Of a stretch of DNA of 64,000 nucleotides, positions 1-11,355 are shown one piece after another. The position numbers were made by a program, and so were the translations under genes. The notes beneath the pieces were generated by a model. The model saw only the letters and a program-made list of their open reading frames with translations. It made no database searches and was not told the origin of the DNA. This stretch comes from Bifiguratus adelaidae (lineage: Eukaryota; Mucoromycota; Endogonomycetes; Endogonales), in contig MVBO01000073.1 of NCBI GenBank assembly GCA_002261195.1, forward strand, positions 1 through 64,000, written 5' to 3'. Positions within the stretch are counted from its first letter, which is position 1. Each line of letters begins with the position of its first letter.

Positions 1-1130
1 AGGCTGATCGACTTCTCAATCAGAGTTTTCAAGATTGGCTAGGCGTCATTTTGAAGAGTGTTAACCCACCAAAGAAGAGCGATCCATTTGCACTGGATCA
101 TGGGATCAAGGATCACGAGTAAGTATGCTTACACCGACGTGCATAAAGGTCGCTCCTCTTATATCGAGGCTTAGTATCCCTTCCCACGATGCGGCTTCTA
201 GAAACTTTTTACCTTCCTTGTTCGACTATCCAAAGACAGACATTGATCTCAAAACCAAATCACAGCTGCAAAAGCTTCTATTTTCTGCTACACTCACCAA
301 AAATCCCGCCAAGATCGCCAGTCTTCACTTGCAGAATCCGCAATACATTTCGGTTGTATCCGTTGACACTGCCAAAACTACTGATGCTGTTGATGAGACC
401 GTGAAAACTAAATACGCCCTACCATCTACGCTTAAAGAATACTATGTCGTATGCGAAACCGAACAGAAACCACTCCACCTCATCCATCTCCTCCGCACCA
501 AAACCATCACCTCGGCCCTTTGTTTTACACGTTCAGTAGAATCAACTCGGCGATTAAATTTGTTACTCCAGCTCTTCAATGAACGATGGGAAAGAGAACA
601 TGTCCACCAAAAGGGAACAGTCACACAACCATCGTCTCGCATCGAAGCGGCCGAATACTCGAGTGATCTCAGTCAGTCACAGCGAAAATCCATTCTCTCC
701 CAGTTCAAGCGTGGCAAACTCAATCTCCTGATATGTTCAGATTTAGTCGCACGGGGTATCGACCTCGAATCCGTTGGAACTGTCATTTCCTATGACGTTC
801 CTTTGTTTATGAAGAAGTATGTTCATAGAGTGGGTCGAACGGCTCGCGCAGGTCGCGCAGGCGAGGCATATACCTTGGTGGAACCACAAGAAGCGAGACA
901 TTTTAAGGAAATGCATAGAGATGCTGGTCATTGGGACAAGGTCAAGAAGATGAACATTTCCTCAGAGCAATTGGAGGATCTCATGGACACATACGAGGTA
1001 AGTTTGCACCTTTAATTACTGACAGCTCATGCTCATGCATGAACAGGATTCTTTGATTGCCTTGCAGAATGAATTCATCAAGTCAAAACCATCTACTGCC
1101 TCATATCAGCAAAAGTTGCATCGTGAATAG
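1..1130 (+). CDS. DBP6: ATP-dependent RNA helicase DDX51/Dbp6-like, C-terminal part
   Basis: The 5' end lies outside the window. Three exons are visible: about 3-118, 175-997 and 1047-1130, joined by introns of 56 and 49 nt. The protein holds helicase motif III (LLFSATLTKNP), then the C-terminal RecA lobe with ICSDLVARGIDLE and the arginine-finger motif VHRVGRTARAGRAG. LLFSATLTKNP and the upstream ADRLLNQSFQDWL match the DDX51/Dbp6 subfamily, which works in the nucleolus on early 60S ribosomal subunit assembly. The downstream gene is on the same strand 145 bp away. I see the helicase motifs directly; the Dbp6 assignment rests on remembered family motifs and the N-terminal half is missing. Confidence 0.82.
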
Positions 1131-1275
1131 TGTGCATCAGAAACAATAGACTTCACACAAGGCTCCACACAAAAATCACAATTCCCATTTTTGGACATAC
1201 ACGCTAAGGGCCTCTCGTTGCGTGTCTTTTCGCTTGTCTTGAGTTGTTGCCTCATCTGAGCTTCAGGGCAGGGTC

Positions 1276-4200
1276 ATGTCAGGCAACAACATCAAGGTCG
1301 TGTGTCGTTTTCGACCACAAAACTCTCTAGAAATCAAGGAAGGCGGAGTGCCCATCATTCAAGTAGATGAGGATGGCACCAGTGTTGATTTGAAGGTTGG
1401 TGGTCTAGTGCTGTGCCTCCGCATCTATCCTGCTGCGGTCTTGCAAGATGCTAGTCAAGCTTCCTGTACTTGGTACTGAGATTGACATTGGTTTTTAGGG
1501 TCAAGACTTCCAAGGTGCCTTCGCGTTCGATAAGGTATTTGGAACAAATACCAGACAACAAGACGTGTTTGAGTACTCTATCAAGTCTATTGTCGATGGT
1601 CAGTACTCACCGATCAAATTGGCAAGACATGCGTCTAACCGTTAATGTTGCGTAGATGTGGTGAGCGGTTACAATGGAACCGTCTTTGCCTACGGTCAAA
1701 CGGGCTCTGGTAAAACTTATACCATGATGGTAATGCTGAAGAGACTTATTGAAGCAAAGATGCTGAAAGAACTATAGGGTGCAGACATAGACAATGATGA
1801 GACAAAGGGTATAATACCTCGTATCGTGGAACAAATCTTCCAAAGCATTCTGAACTCCCCTGCCAATATGGAATTCACCGTCAAGGTTTCCTACATGGAA
1901 ATCTACATGGAGAAAGTCCGTGATCTGCTGAATCGTAAGTTGGCAAGGCTATGCCTAGGATTGGTTGCTTACTCGGCACTGTTCGTCAGCCTCAAACGAT
2001 AATTTACCTATTCATGAGGATAAGGCACGCGGGGTCTATGTCAAAGGGCTCTTGGAAGTCTATGTGAGCTCAGTGGGAGAAGTTTATGAGGTCATGCGGC
2101 GTGGTGGCACCGCAAGAGCGGTTGCATTCACGAGTAAGTATTGCTTATCAAAGGATGAGCTCCATCGCTTACCTCCGTGCTTAGACATGAACGCGGAATC
2201 CTCGCGATCTCATTCTATCTTTCTCATCAATATCACCCAAAAGAACATTGACACAGGTGCTGCCAAGAGTGGTAACCTGTTCTTGGTGGATTTAGCAGGT
2301 TCAGAAAAGGTGAGCGGAAAGACAGTAGACAACGTACCTGTACTGAAATTGCCCTTAGGTTGGCAAGACTGGTGCGTCCGGCCAGACGTTGGAGGAGGCC
2401 AAGAAGATCAACAAGTCCCTCACAGCGCTGGGAATGGTTATTAACAATCTTACCGATGGAAAGGTGTGTATGCGCGAATCATCTTGGTAACTGGGCGGCA
2501 ACTTATGGCCATTCAGAGCACACATATCCCTTATCGTGATAGTAAACTTACCCGTATATTACAAGAATCCTTGGGTGGTAATTCACGCACAACTCTTATC
2601 ATTAATTGTTCGCCGTCCTCTTATAATGAAGCCGAAACACTGTCCACGTTGCGGTTCGGTGTGCGAGCCAAGACCATTCGAAACAAGGCCAAGGTTAATG
2701 CTGATTTGTCACCTGCTGAGCTCAAGGCTTTGCTCAAGAAAGTCAAGGCGGAAGCCGTCACATACCAGCAGTATATCAATGCGCTTGAGAGCGAAGTCGG
2801 TGTATGGCGATCCGGTGGTAAGGTGCCCGAAGCGCAATGGGCATTGATGGACAAGGCCGCAAAGGGCGATGCACCACCAGCGACGCCTGCTCCAGGTTTC
2901 AAAAGTCCTGTGCCATTTGATATCTCCAGACCATCTACACCAGCCGTCACTTTAGATCGAGATGAAAGAGAAGAGTTCCTCAAGCGGGAGAACGAATTGA
3001 TGGATTCGATTGCTGAAAAGGTTGGGTATACATAGAATCAACATCTGCCAAATACTGATGGGTTCTTTTACCAGGAAACGGAGCTGCAAAACCGTGAAAA
3101 GCTTCTCGATACCATGAAGGAGGAGATAACCTACTTTAAAGAGCAAGAAACGCAGATCACAAAGGAAAATCAAACCATGACTAGCGAGCTCAACGATTTG
3201 CGATTGCAACTTCAAAAAATTTCCTATGAGAGCAAAGAAAACGCTATTACTGTTGACTCCATGAAGGAAGCTAACCAAGAGCTTACTCACGAGCTTGAGG
3301 ACCTCAAACGCGCTCTATTAGAGTTGAAGAGTTCTCGCAAGGATAGTGTGGATGATGTCAAGGAGAAGAAAAAGGCCGAGAAGATGAAGGAAATGCTCGC
3401 CAACTTCACCGACTCTTCGGTGAGTATATCGACACCAATGCGCAACTCATACTTACTGGACTCTGTAGGGTGAGGTCTCGTCTAAGGAGCGGCAAATCCG
3501 CGACGCCCTCCATCGTCTAGAGTATGGCACGCCTGTGGATCTACCACCCGAGGATCTGCACACTATCCGACGTGAGCTAGCAGAATCCCGCAGGGCACTT
3601 GAACAACAAGAGCAGACTATCCGCAATCTTCAGTACGAGAAGGACGTGCTTGAGACCAAACGAGCAGACTTGGAGGAGAGGTTTGCTAGCCTAGAGGCCG
3701 AGTACGAGGAGTTACTCGACAAGACGATTCAAGAAGAGGAAGCAAACATTGAAAAGAACACTGACTTTGCCGAAACCGTCGCAGACCTTAAGGTATGTTA
3801 TTTGCATCCGCGTCGTGCACATAGAGCTCACCGATTGAAGATCAAACTGGAAAACCAGTTCAATGCCAGACGCGAGATGCAACAAAGAGACCTTGAAGAT
3901 CTAAGAAAGGAGCTAGCTCGAAAGAACGATGAATACCAGAAATTGAATGCGACCATGATGGAACTCAAGGTTGCCAATGAAGAGCTGCAATACTCTCTTG
4001 CAAACCAGCCCCGCTCCGCAGGTGAACTGGGTGACAAGGAAAAGGATTTGGAACGCATGCGGAAATCGATGGTACGTTTGAACCTGCTTGATGTTAGAAT
4101 TACCTGTTCATATGTCGCCGTAGGCCCAGCAATTGTCAGATTTCGAGACCATGAAGAAGGCTTTGATGAGGGACTTGCAAGGTCGCTGCGAACGAGTCGT

Positions 4201-4727
4201 TGAACTGGAGATCTCACTTGACGAGACGCGGGAACAATACAACAATGTGCTACGCGCTAGCAACAGCAAGGCTCAACAAAAGAAGATGGCCTTCTTGGAA
4301 CGTAATCTGGAGCAATTGACTAACGTGCAAAGGCAATTGGTGGAGCAAAACTCGTCATTGAAGAAGGAAACTGCTATCGCGGAGCGAAAGTTGATCGCCA
4401 GAAATGAGCGGATCCAGAGCTTGGAAACCTTGTTGCAGGATGCTCAAGAGAAGCTCATTAGCCAGAATCAAAAGTTTGAAGCCCAGTTACAAGCTGTACG
4501 TGAACGTTTGGAGCAAGCGAGAACCCAAAAGGCTCAGAATGCTATGGCCGCCCTCAATTTCGGCCGCATTGCCAAGCCCTTGCGTGGAGGAGCTGCGGTC
4601 GAGGACAATAGGTGAGTCTTTTTGACGACGAGGTAACACGCCCGTTGACTGACTTATGTGTAGTGACAACAAGGATGGCAAGAAGGTTGGATCCTCATGG
4701 ATGCCAGGATTTATGGGCAGTCGATAA
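1276..4727 (+). CDS. Conventional kinesin heavy chain (kinesin-1)
   Basis: A multi-exon gene for a plus-end-directed microtubule motor. The motor domain starts at [16 protein letters not shown]. It holds the P-loop [11 protein letters not shown] (about 1690-1733), switch I ([13 protein letters not shown], about 2186-2224), switch II (VDLAGSEK, about 2288-2310) and the microtubule-binding stretch [15 protein letters not shown] neck and long coiled coils rich in E, K, L and Q follow (about 2700-4540). The tail has [11 protein letters not shown] (about 4558-4590), the IAK autoinhibition motif typical of kinesin-1, so this is the KIF5/NKIN class rather than another kinesin. At least nine short introns break the frame. 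The protein ends in WMPGFMGSR. Expected cargo are vesicles and organelles along hyphae; that role is inferred from the family. Confidence 0.93.
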
Positions 4728-5126
4728 ATGTAATATGCTGGATATACCCTTCGGAATAGAACCAAAAACGTGTTGAACCATGGTGTTATCAGCCTATCCG
4801 ATTTTCGTCCTTTATTCAATCAAGCTGCGTCTTTTGTCTGCATTGCGTTCATCTCTTCAAAGCTATGATCAAGTTTGTATCTCAATGGCCATGGACAATG
4901 AAGAAGGTACATTGAACTCCTATCGTGAGAGACATGTGCGCTGGAATCCCGCTAAAACCAAGTCGTTGGCAGGGCAGAATGCCCTGAGTAATGTCCTCTA
5001 TGGATACCCTCACGAAATCGTTTGCATTTCCGTCAAGCAATAGCAAAGGCAACGAATAGATTATAAAGTGTTGAGAAGGATTGATTCCCTTTCAACGTTG
5101 TGTGGAAGAGATCAATTTTTCATCAC
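4728..5126. other. Intergenic region with one unassigned 87-codon ORF
   Basis: This 399-bp gap lies between the kinesin stop and the CacyBP-like start, both on the plus strand. It should contain the kinesin 3' UTR and the promoter of the next gene. An ATG-started open frame at 4780-5043 (+) would encode 87 residues ending HEIVCISVKQ. It has no recognisable domain, signal peptide or membrane segment. I treat it as probably noncoding. Confidence 0.4.
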
Positions 5127-6231
5127 ATGGCCCACCTTCAGTCGTCCAAGGAATATGTAGAGGACATTGCAGAGCTCGAGAAGCTCAAACAGACAGCCAC
5201 ACGGTCCAATGTCATTGCTTACCTCGAGGCTAATCTACAACAAACGCAGGCGCTCAAGCAAAAGGCCATGCGACGGGAAGAAGAAGCCGAACGAGAGCGT
5301 ATGGAGGAAGCGAAACGCGAGGAGGAACGGAAAGCTAGAGCCGAAAAGCTACAAGCTCAAGGTGTCAAGCTACCCGAGCCGATAAGTACAAGCGAGGTAA
5401 GCAAGTTGGCCCGCTCCTTATGCCTTGCTGACAGCTTCATTAATGTTCTTATAGGCCAAGATACAAACCATCTATATTACCACAAACTATGGCTGGCGGG
5501 AGTCAGACGCTTCCGTTCTGCAAGTATCTTTGCTGTCAACGATCCGGAGGTTCCCGCTAACCCCGTTACTAGCATCTACATCAACATCAAGAAAGCAGAC
5601 GAGATTCAACCGGATCAATTCAAGTTGGATGTCACTGAACGTAATCTCAACCTGGACATTGTAAGTCACTCTCGTCTCTGAGGTGCTGGAAGCTGAACAA
5701 TCGCTAGACGAACCATTACGGTGTTCATTACAATTTCAAAATCACCAATCTTGAAGGTGCCGTGATACCCGACAAGACGCGGACCAAGGCAAGTGTTGCG
5801 ACCGCTCCATTGCAGGGCTCTCACCTTTCGTCTAGTTTAAAGCAGATCAAGTGGTCTTGATTCTCAAAAAGAAGGAACAAGGCAAGGAATGGAAAGAGTT
5901 GAGGCACCGATCGATTCGCGAATACTACCACGATCTCATGCGCGCCGAAGAAAACGGTAAACGCTCTGTCTACCGTGCCTTTCCTCATTGCTAATCCGCC
6001 CTAGGTACCCTCGGACCACCACCGGGCGCAGAACCCGATGCGATGCAAACCATGATGCAAAACATGTATGAACAGAGTGGCGATGAGACCAAACGGATGA
6101 TGGCCAAGGCGTATGAGGAGGCACGAAAGGGGGGCATGGGTGGGATGGGGGGATTGGGTGGATTGATGGGGATGGGGATGCCGGGGTTCGGTATGGATGG
6201 GTGTGGTCATGATCACGGGCACTCGCATTAA
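5127..6231 (+). CDS. CacyBP/SIP-like (calcyclin-binding protein) adaptor
   Basis: Six exons (5127-5396, 5455-5519, 5573-5660, 5708-5788, 5836-5956, 6005-6231) add up to an in-frame 283-residue protein. The order is an N-terminal helical region (EYVEDIAELEKLKQ), a charged coiled coil, a CS domain with NYGWRESDASV...IYINIKK and LDVTERNLNLDI, and an SGS-like end with ILKKKEQGKEWKELR. In animals this family links the ubiquitin ligase SIAH1 to SKP1 and binds S100 proteins; a fungal role is inferred. Introns 2 and 4 need GC donors (5520 and 5789), which the exon arithmetic supports. The C-terminus is odd: Met/Gly repeats followed by a His-rich GCGHDHGHSH end. An in-frame ATG at 5127 is preferred to 5100 because family similarity begins there. 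Confidence 0.85.
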
Positions 6232-6425
6232 GGCGGTGCTCTTGCTAATAGCTGGAATGCAGGAAAGGACTCGAACGGTGCAAATAAACAGGGTTTACAC
6301 CAATATTTGACATGCCCAAGGAAAAAGAAATTAAATGATCTATTGGGTGGGTATGAAGCCAAAGGCGTAATATACAAGAGACATTCTGGCAGAATGCCTG
6401 GCCACCTCAACATGTACATGCACTC

Positions 6426-8590
6426 TTATTCGTAAGAGTTGGAGGTGGCTGCATTAAAGGAAGGTTGGTAAGGCGTAAAGCCAAAGGTGCGCTTGACGCG
6501 GCGCATGATTTCCGTCAATTCACCGCCCAGGACCGTCTTGCGCGCCAGAACTACTTTATCGGGTGAGGCAGGCGCGGTAAAGACACCTCGGTTCTCTTGA
6601 GCTCTTCTCAAGAGATATGGCATCACTTCATCAATCGCACCGTAAGGTACGTATTTGTAGACGCTATAGCCTCCACGACCGAGCGAAAAGGAGGCGGTAT
6701 CGCACATGCCCAACAATTGGCCAAAGAGCACATAGGGCGTGGTGGGTGGGATGGTGAGGTCCATGGAGTCCTCGGGAGCCTGCATCGTTTTGAGGGCGAG
6801 ACGAATCGATTCGATATTGTGGGTGGCTAGAAAGGCAAAAACAGGTGGTCGCACCTTGGTCTCGTCGGAAGCTAGCGCGGCGTTGCGTTCCCGAACGATG
6901 TTGAGCATATACTGGACGGCAGTGTTGTAGGCCTTGTGAGTCGACGCAATGTCAGGATGGATAGGATCCGGGTAGCCCAACTCTTTGGCTCTCTGTGAGA
7001 AGTGAAAAAAGAAAGACGCGCGTAAGAGGTATGTCCCTACCTACCGAAAGCGTCGTATGGAAGGGTATCACTTACCTTACGTTCGCTTTCCATGTAAGCA
7101 CCTCGAACAAGTTTGGCACCAAAAGCCACGTTTTCCCGTCTTGCTCGTTCAATATCCGTTACCAATCGAGGTAACGCCGCAATGGTATACATTTGGTCTA
7201 GAGACGGCATGTGAGATCAGACAACAAGTCTCCAAGGGCCTCACTTACAGGTATTGAACACGACAGCCTCAGGCTCCGAATCATGTGCATGATTGAATCG
7301 AGAACTCAGGTAACCAAACATACAGTCGATACCGGGTTGAAAGTAGCTTTGCTCGGCATCTACCATCAGTCGAACAGACACCTCCTTGGCTTTTTGAGCC
7401 AGGTGCTCAAGTCGTCTGACGGCCAAATGATAATCTTCTATATGCACTGGTGACAAGGTGGGTCCGGTCGAGAATTCGTTGGCTTCCGTCAAGGTGGCAG
7501 CATAAAGCCAGAGCGCCTCTGGATTCATAGGTGAGAACGTGCGCTGAAAGTCAATCCAATCGATGCGTCCATCCTTGTCGGTATCCGCCTGACGAAACAA
7601 GTCTAGGGTGATGGTGTCCGCCTGTTCGCTCGCCAGACGAGACAGCGCTGGAAGCTGACTGAGCATGCGCCTGGTCGCTGCATAGTCGATCTTGCCCTCC
7701 GAGTCCTGTTCATTGACCCAATCATGACCACCTGCCTTGACAAACTCTTGCCGTCCCCAGTTGCAAGCTTCTGTCAAGGCGACTAAAAATGACGTGGGCA
7801 AGAGCGCGGTGAGCTTGATGGCCGCAAAGCTTCCAGGTTGCTTGCACGCCGTATCAAGACATTGCTCCGTGAGCTTGGCGACCCGATCCGCAAGCGCATT
7901 CTGATGAGCCGAAATGGATTGAGGTGACCGATCCTTATCGTCCACGGTATCGTTGGCCGTTTCCAAGTCAGCTTCGATGGAAAGATCCAGAATAGACCCA
8001 ATTCCATGGGCCCTGAGTGCTTCCATACGATCCATACATTCCTCCGCAGTCTCACCACCGCAAAACTGAGCAAAAAAGGTACGCTTGATGACCCAAAAGA
8101 GTGGACCTTCCAATCCCACCTTTTGCGCCGCGGCGATAATACCCGGTGCGATATCGACAAGGAACGGTAATTGACACATCTTGAGTACCGCCCAGGACAA
8201 GAGGAGTGCCGAGGTCGGTTTGGACTCGTAGGCGATACTAGAGGTCGGATCCAAGAGCTGCGCCAGGATAGTCCCCAACTCGGTGGGTGTATAAGCTTCC
8301 AGAGGAGGAGGTGTGAGAGAGGCGGCATCCGATTGCGCAGGTCTGAATGCCGAGTAGACGAGTGATGCCGAGAAGAGCCCCACCATCACCAGCGTGCTGT
8401 GCATTCGCCCACTGCCAGCACGAGGATGAGCAGCCCGAGGGCCCGGCGGCGCTGTGTACGGGCGAACAGCGCCGAGGTAAGAGTATGGAATCGGTTTTAT
8501 GCGCACCGCCAAGCGTCGACATTGAAACTCGTGCAATCGTATCGCTTGCGACAGTCGGGGATTCGGTCGAAGGAAGGGAGCAGGTACCAT
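6426..8590 (-). CDS. PUT1: Proline dehydrogenase, mitochondrial, with EF-hand
   Basis: The FAD-dependent enzyme oxidises proline to pyrroline-5-carboxylate in the mitochondrial matrix or inner membrane. The N-terminus (MVPAPFLRPNPRLSQAIRLH) is Arg-rich and fits an import presequence, with a hydrophobic stretch at about residues 65-80. PRODH-barrel segments include GIGSILDLSIEAD, VVFNTYQMYT, FGAKLVRGAYMESERK and NIESIRLAL. An EF-hand loop, DTDKDGRIDWIDF, is inserted before VRLMVDAEQSYFQPGID. Two introns are clear: about 7200-7250, with minus-strand donor GTAAGTGAGG, and about 6992-7075. The start at 8590 is preferred to the in-frame ATG at 8758, because residues before 8590 do not look like a presequence. 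The next gene is divergent, on the plus strand. Confidence 0.92.
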
Positions 8591-8770
8591 GTCGAGGATA
8601 AGTGAGAGATAGCGGGTGTGAGATTTTGCCTTGGTTCGGTTGATAGGCTTCCGTTCAAATTTTTGTCCCACGCCGCTCAATTTGGATTCCATTGTTCTTG
8701 TGGTGCATGTGGATGGGTGCAGGTAAGTGGTCAGTAGATGTAGACAGAATGGACTCACGGTCGTTTAGCC

Positions 8771-9078
8771 ATGGCTGCGTCGTCATCGGCGACTGGAGGA
8801 TTTGCGGGTGGTAGTGCGGCACCGACCAACAGGTAAGATTTGAGAAGGAAAAAAGCCATGGGTTGGAGTTAGCCATCGAACTCAGTTGCCGTTTCTATAG
8901 TGGCGCGTTTGCCTCGGCCTCCACGACCATGTCCTCTGGCACGAGTGATGTAAACAATCCGTTCAATCAAGCATCGATCACCAACAGTGGAGGTTTCGGG
9001 TCCTCGGTCTCGGCGGCCCCCCACACGACCGCATCCATGGCGGGTTGGATCGCCATCCTGGGCCTACTCTACATCTGA
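8771..9078 (+). CDS. Small Ser/Gly/Ala-rich protein with hydrophobic C-terminus
   Basis: Two exons (8771-8832 and 8901-9078), joined by a 68-nt intron with GTAAGA donor and TATAG acceptor, give an 79-residue open frame. The sequence is rich in Ser, Gly, Ala and Thr, and it ends with a hydrophobic segment MAGWIAILGLLYI, as in GPI-anchored or tail-anchored fungal surface proteins. No clear signal peptide is seen. An upstream exon at about 8707-8722, spliced by a GTAAGT intron at 8723-8768, would add MWMGA in frame. No family is recognised. It sits beside two other surface-type genes, which supports a cell-wall or membrane role, but this is inference. Confidence 0.45.
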
Positions 9079-9175
9079 TCAGACATCTCGTCTAATGCAT
9101 TTATTTAAAATGGTATATTCTACATCCATTTGTGTGATACGTAGCACTTTCGTAGGTTAGCATTGTTTGTCTATT

Positions 9176-9195
9176 ATCTATCTATCTATCTATCT
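9176..9195. repeat. (ATCT)5 microsatellite
   Basis: Five perfect ATCT units lie in the 385-bp gap between the two small surface-protein genes (9079-9463). The rest of that gap shows nothing beyond presumed 3' UTR and promoter sequence. Confidence 0.9.
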
Positions 9196-9463
9196 TAAAC
9201 CTTGGCATATCCACTTTGTCGCATTCAAAAAAGTGAGTTTAGACTAGAGTCCATGAACGTAGAACCCCCGTCCCATTGTCATGAATGTCACCCAAATTGT
9301 GGATCGCCCCCAAATGCCGTCACCTTGCGACATGGTTTCATCGGGCAACCTAGGGCAACGCCCGTGGCATAAATTTGTGGATACGCGCGCGTCTAAATGA
9401 TACCGATCGAATCCCATCGACACTTGGACGACGCTTAAACTCCATCACGTTTCTTTCGTCGCA

Positions 9464-9826
9464 ATGGACGCCAAGATGCACCGTCTGTTGTTCTATACCC
9501 TTTTCTTGACGCTTATCGACACCGTCCTCTCACAATCCACTACCACCAAGAGCGGTGGATTGATACCTCCCATCATCACATCTGAGCTCACCTCCGTCAT
9601 TTCGCATGCTTCCTCCTTCTTTCACGGGGCTCCATCCGCCTCGAGTGCCTTGTTGTCGGCTGCGCAGTCCATGACGGCTTCCAGTGCGGCTTCGAGCATG
9701 GCGTCTTGTTCGGCGAGTGCGAGTGGGTCTGCGGGCTCCAGTGCGGCTCTTCATGTGGCCGCAAATGAAGTCACTTGGATCGTGGGCATAGCGGCGGTAG
9801 CGATTGCCCTTATTATTGGAGCTTAA
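9464..9826 (+). CDS. Secreted Ser/Ala-rich protein, probably GPI-anchored
   Basis: A single-exon frame encodes 120 residues. It opens with a signal peptide (RLLFYTLFLTLIDTVLS, cleavage likely after LSQ). A low-complexity Ser/Ala-rich middle follows (about residues 50-95). The protein ends with a hydrophobic tail (TWIVGIAAVAIALIIGA) directly at the stop. Signal peptide, Ser-rich spacer and terminal hydrophobic tail are the plan of small fungal GPI-anchored wall proteins. The spacer would be O-mannosylated; that is inference. No family is recognised. The nearest neighbours are the similar short protein upstream and a Mid2-like protein downstream on the other strand. Confidence 0.7.
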   Translation: MDAKMHRLLFYTLFLTLIDTVLSQSTTTKSGGLIPPIITSELTSVISHASSFFHGAPSASSALLSAAQSMTASSAASSMASCSASASGSAGSSAALHVAANEVTWIVGIAAVAIALIIGA

Positions 9827-9929
9827 TCTGTGTTTTTATTGTGCGATAAAACGAGCACGATCGTGCATTGGACACTTTTTTGGGGGGGGCTTCAGTCTGT
9901 CCAGCAGTCTATAATGTGCACGATAGCGC

Positions 9930-10817
9930 TCAGTAATGATGGTATCCAGGAGCGGGACCAGGATGGCCCTCTCCCACCCATGTACCTGCTTCCTCAGGAT
10001 AGGCTGGTTGATAGGTGGCATCGTAATATACATCGGGGTGGTAGCCCGCTGCGTAAGGTTGCGGTAGGGCAGCGGATGATGCTTGAGGCGTGGTAGCAGG
10101 ATTGGAAGCGTACTCGTAATAATCGTGTCCATAGGGTTGCGCATGGCTGAGTTGAGGAGTCGTGCTGGGTTGAGAGGCCGTGGTGGAATGAACGGCCCAT
10201 GGATCTTGGATCTCTTTATATCGATCACCACCACCGTGCAAGTCGCGCAGAAAAAATGTGTCGCTCTCCTTGGTCCTTGATGCGTATTGTGGCTCGCCTG
10301 TCTCCAGTTTACCGCGAAAATCGCGCGAAGGCTGTTCAGGGTGGTTAGCATACAAGAAGAGAAATGTCTAGCTACTTGCCGATAGCTTCCACTTGCGAAA
10401 GGCATAGATGCCAATAAAAGCCACCACGACCACCACACCTACGGCAATCAAAGGTACCTCTAGATTCCCAGCACCGCCATCTCCAGCGGCATTTGCGGAA
10501 GAACTGGCAGAACTGGCAGAACTGATTGTCGCAGTCCCAGTTGCCGACAGGGAAGAAGGCGGAACTGTTACGATTGAGGTCGTGCGCGCAAGAGACGGTG
10601 AAGGTGTGCTTGCAACCGGTTTGGATGTCGTGGAAGGGGGGGCGGATGAGGTGGATGAGGTTGTGGGCGTGGTCGACGTAGGCGCGGGTGTGGTCGATGT
10701 CGTGGGTTTATCAGTAGATGAAGACGATGTAGGCGTCGTCGTAAGGGTATCCTTGGATGTGGTACCTCCGCCAGCAGAGGTAGTGCCGATCACTGGCTGT
10801 ATACTCGTCAACGCCAT
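9930..10817 (-). CDS. Mid2/Wsc-like Ser/Thr-rich single-pass membrane protein
   Basis: Two exons (10817-10380 and 10331-9930) joined by a GC-AG intron (10332-10379) encode about 279 residues. The first ~110 residues are almost entirely Ser, Thr, Pro and Ala, a mucin-like region suited to O-mannosylation. One membrane helix follows (VPLIAVGVVVVVAFIGIYAF), with a basic stop-transfer RKWK. A cytoplasmic tail of about 130 residues comes last, rich in Tyr, Pro, Gln and His. This is the architecture of fungal Mid2 or Wsc wall-stress sensors. No Cys-rich WSC domain and no obvious cleavable signal peptide are seen, so a signal-anchor or a missing upstream exon is possible. The sensor role is inferred from architecture only. 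Confidence 0.68.
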
Positions 10818-11355
10818 CTTTTTCTTATCCGTCTATACTCTTCTATATCGCTCAACGGGTTTATCCAACAGATGAAAAGGAATGGTCAGGGAGTAGACAA
10901 CAAGAAGAAGAAGAAGTGAGTGCAAGAGCAAGAGAGAAGCGCTATTGGTGCGACGTTCAATACGATCGCTAAATAAAGAGATTGTGCAACGTTGGAATGG
11001 TCATGGATTACGTGGGAGAAATGGCGGGTAGGGTTGAAAGTGATGGGGTGGAGAGGAAAGAGAGAGAGAGATGGGAGATAGAGTAAGAGAGTGCAAGGAT
11101 GATCCGCCTGAGGCGACATGAACTCCGCTGTGACTTGATCCACGGACGTCGATCAGTCGATATATGACGTGCATGTGGGATGAAGTCGCTGGCATAACGG
11201 ATAGATAGATAGATAATGCTCATGGGTGAGCAAAGGAGAAAGGATGGCTTGTGTGCTTTGATAGGTTATATAGCAAACACCGGGAGAATCTTTACACTCT
11301 AACGACATGGTTTGTTGATAGACATATCATGCCTGTACACTGTGTCACCCTAGAC
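10818..11355. other. Intergenic region with purine-rich tract and (GATA)4
   Basis: This 538-bp gap carries the promoter of the Mid2-like gene and the 3' UTR of the phosphate transporter. It contains GA-rich low complexity (about 10902-10918 and 11051-11091) and a (GATA)4 microsatellite at 11200-11215. On the minus strand these are the pyrimidine-rich tracts common in fungal promoters. No convincing gene is seen. Confidence 0.5.

Noticed and set aside
5524-5549. A 26-nt intron in the CacyBP-like gene with a GTATCT donor
   Set aside because: It keeps the frame but inserts residues into a conserved strand. The 53-nt GC-AG alternative (5520-5572) restores the family sequence and has a normal length.
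8591-8758. Longer proline dehydrogenase starting at the upstream ATG (8758)
   Set aside because: The extra 56 residues do not resemble an import presequence, whereas the stretch starting at 8590 does. The longer form would also extend over the likely upstream exon of the divergent gene.
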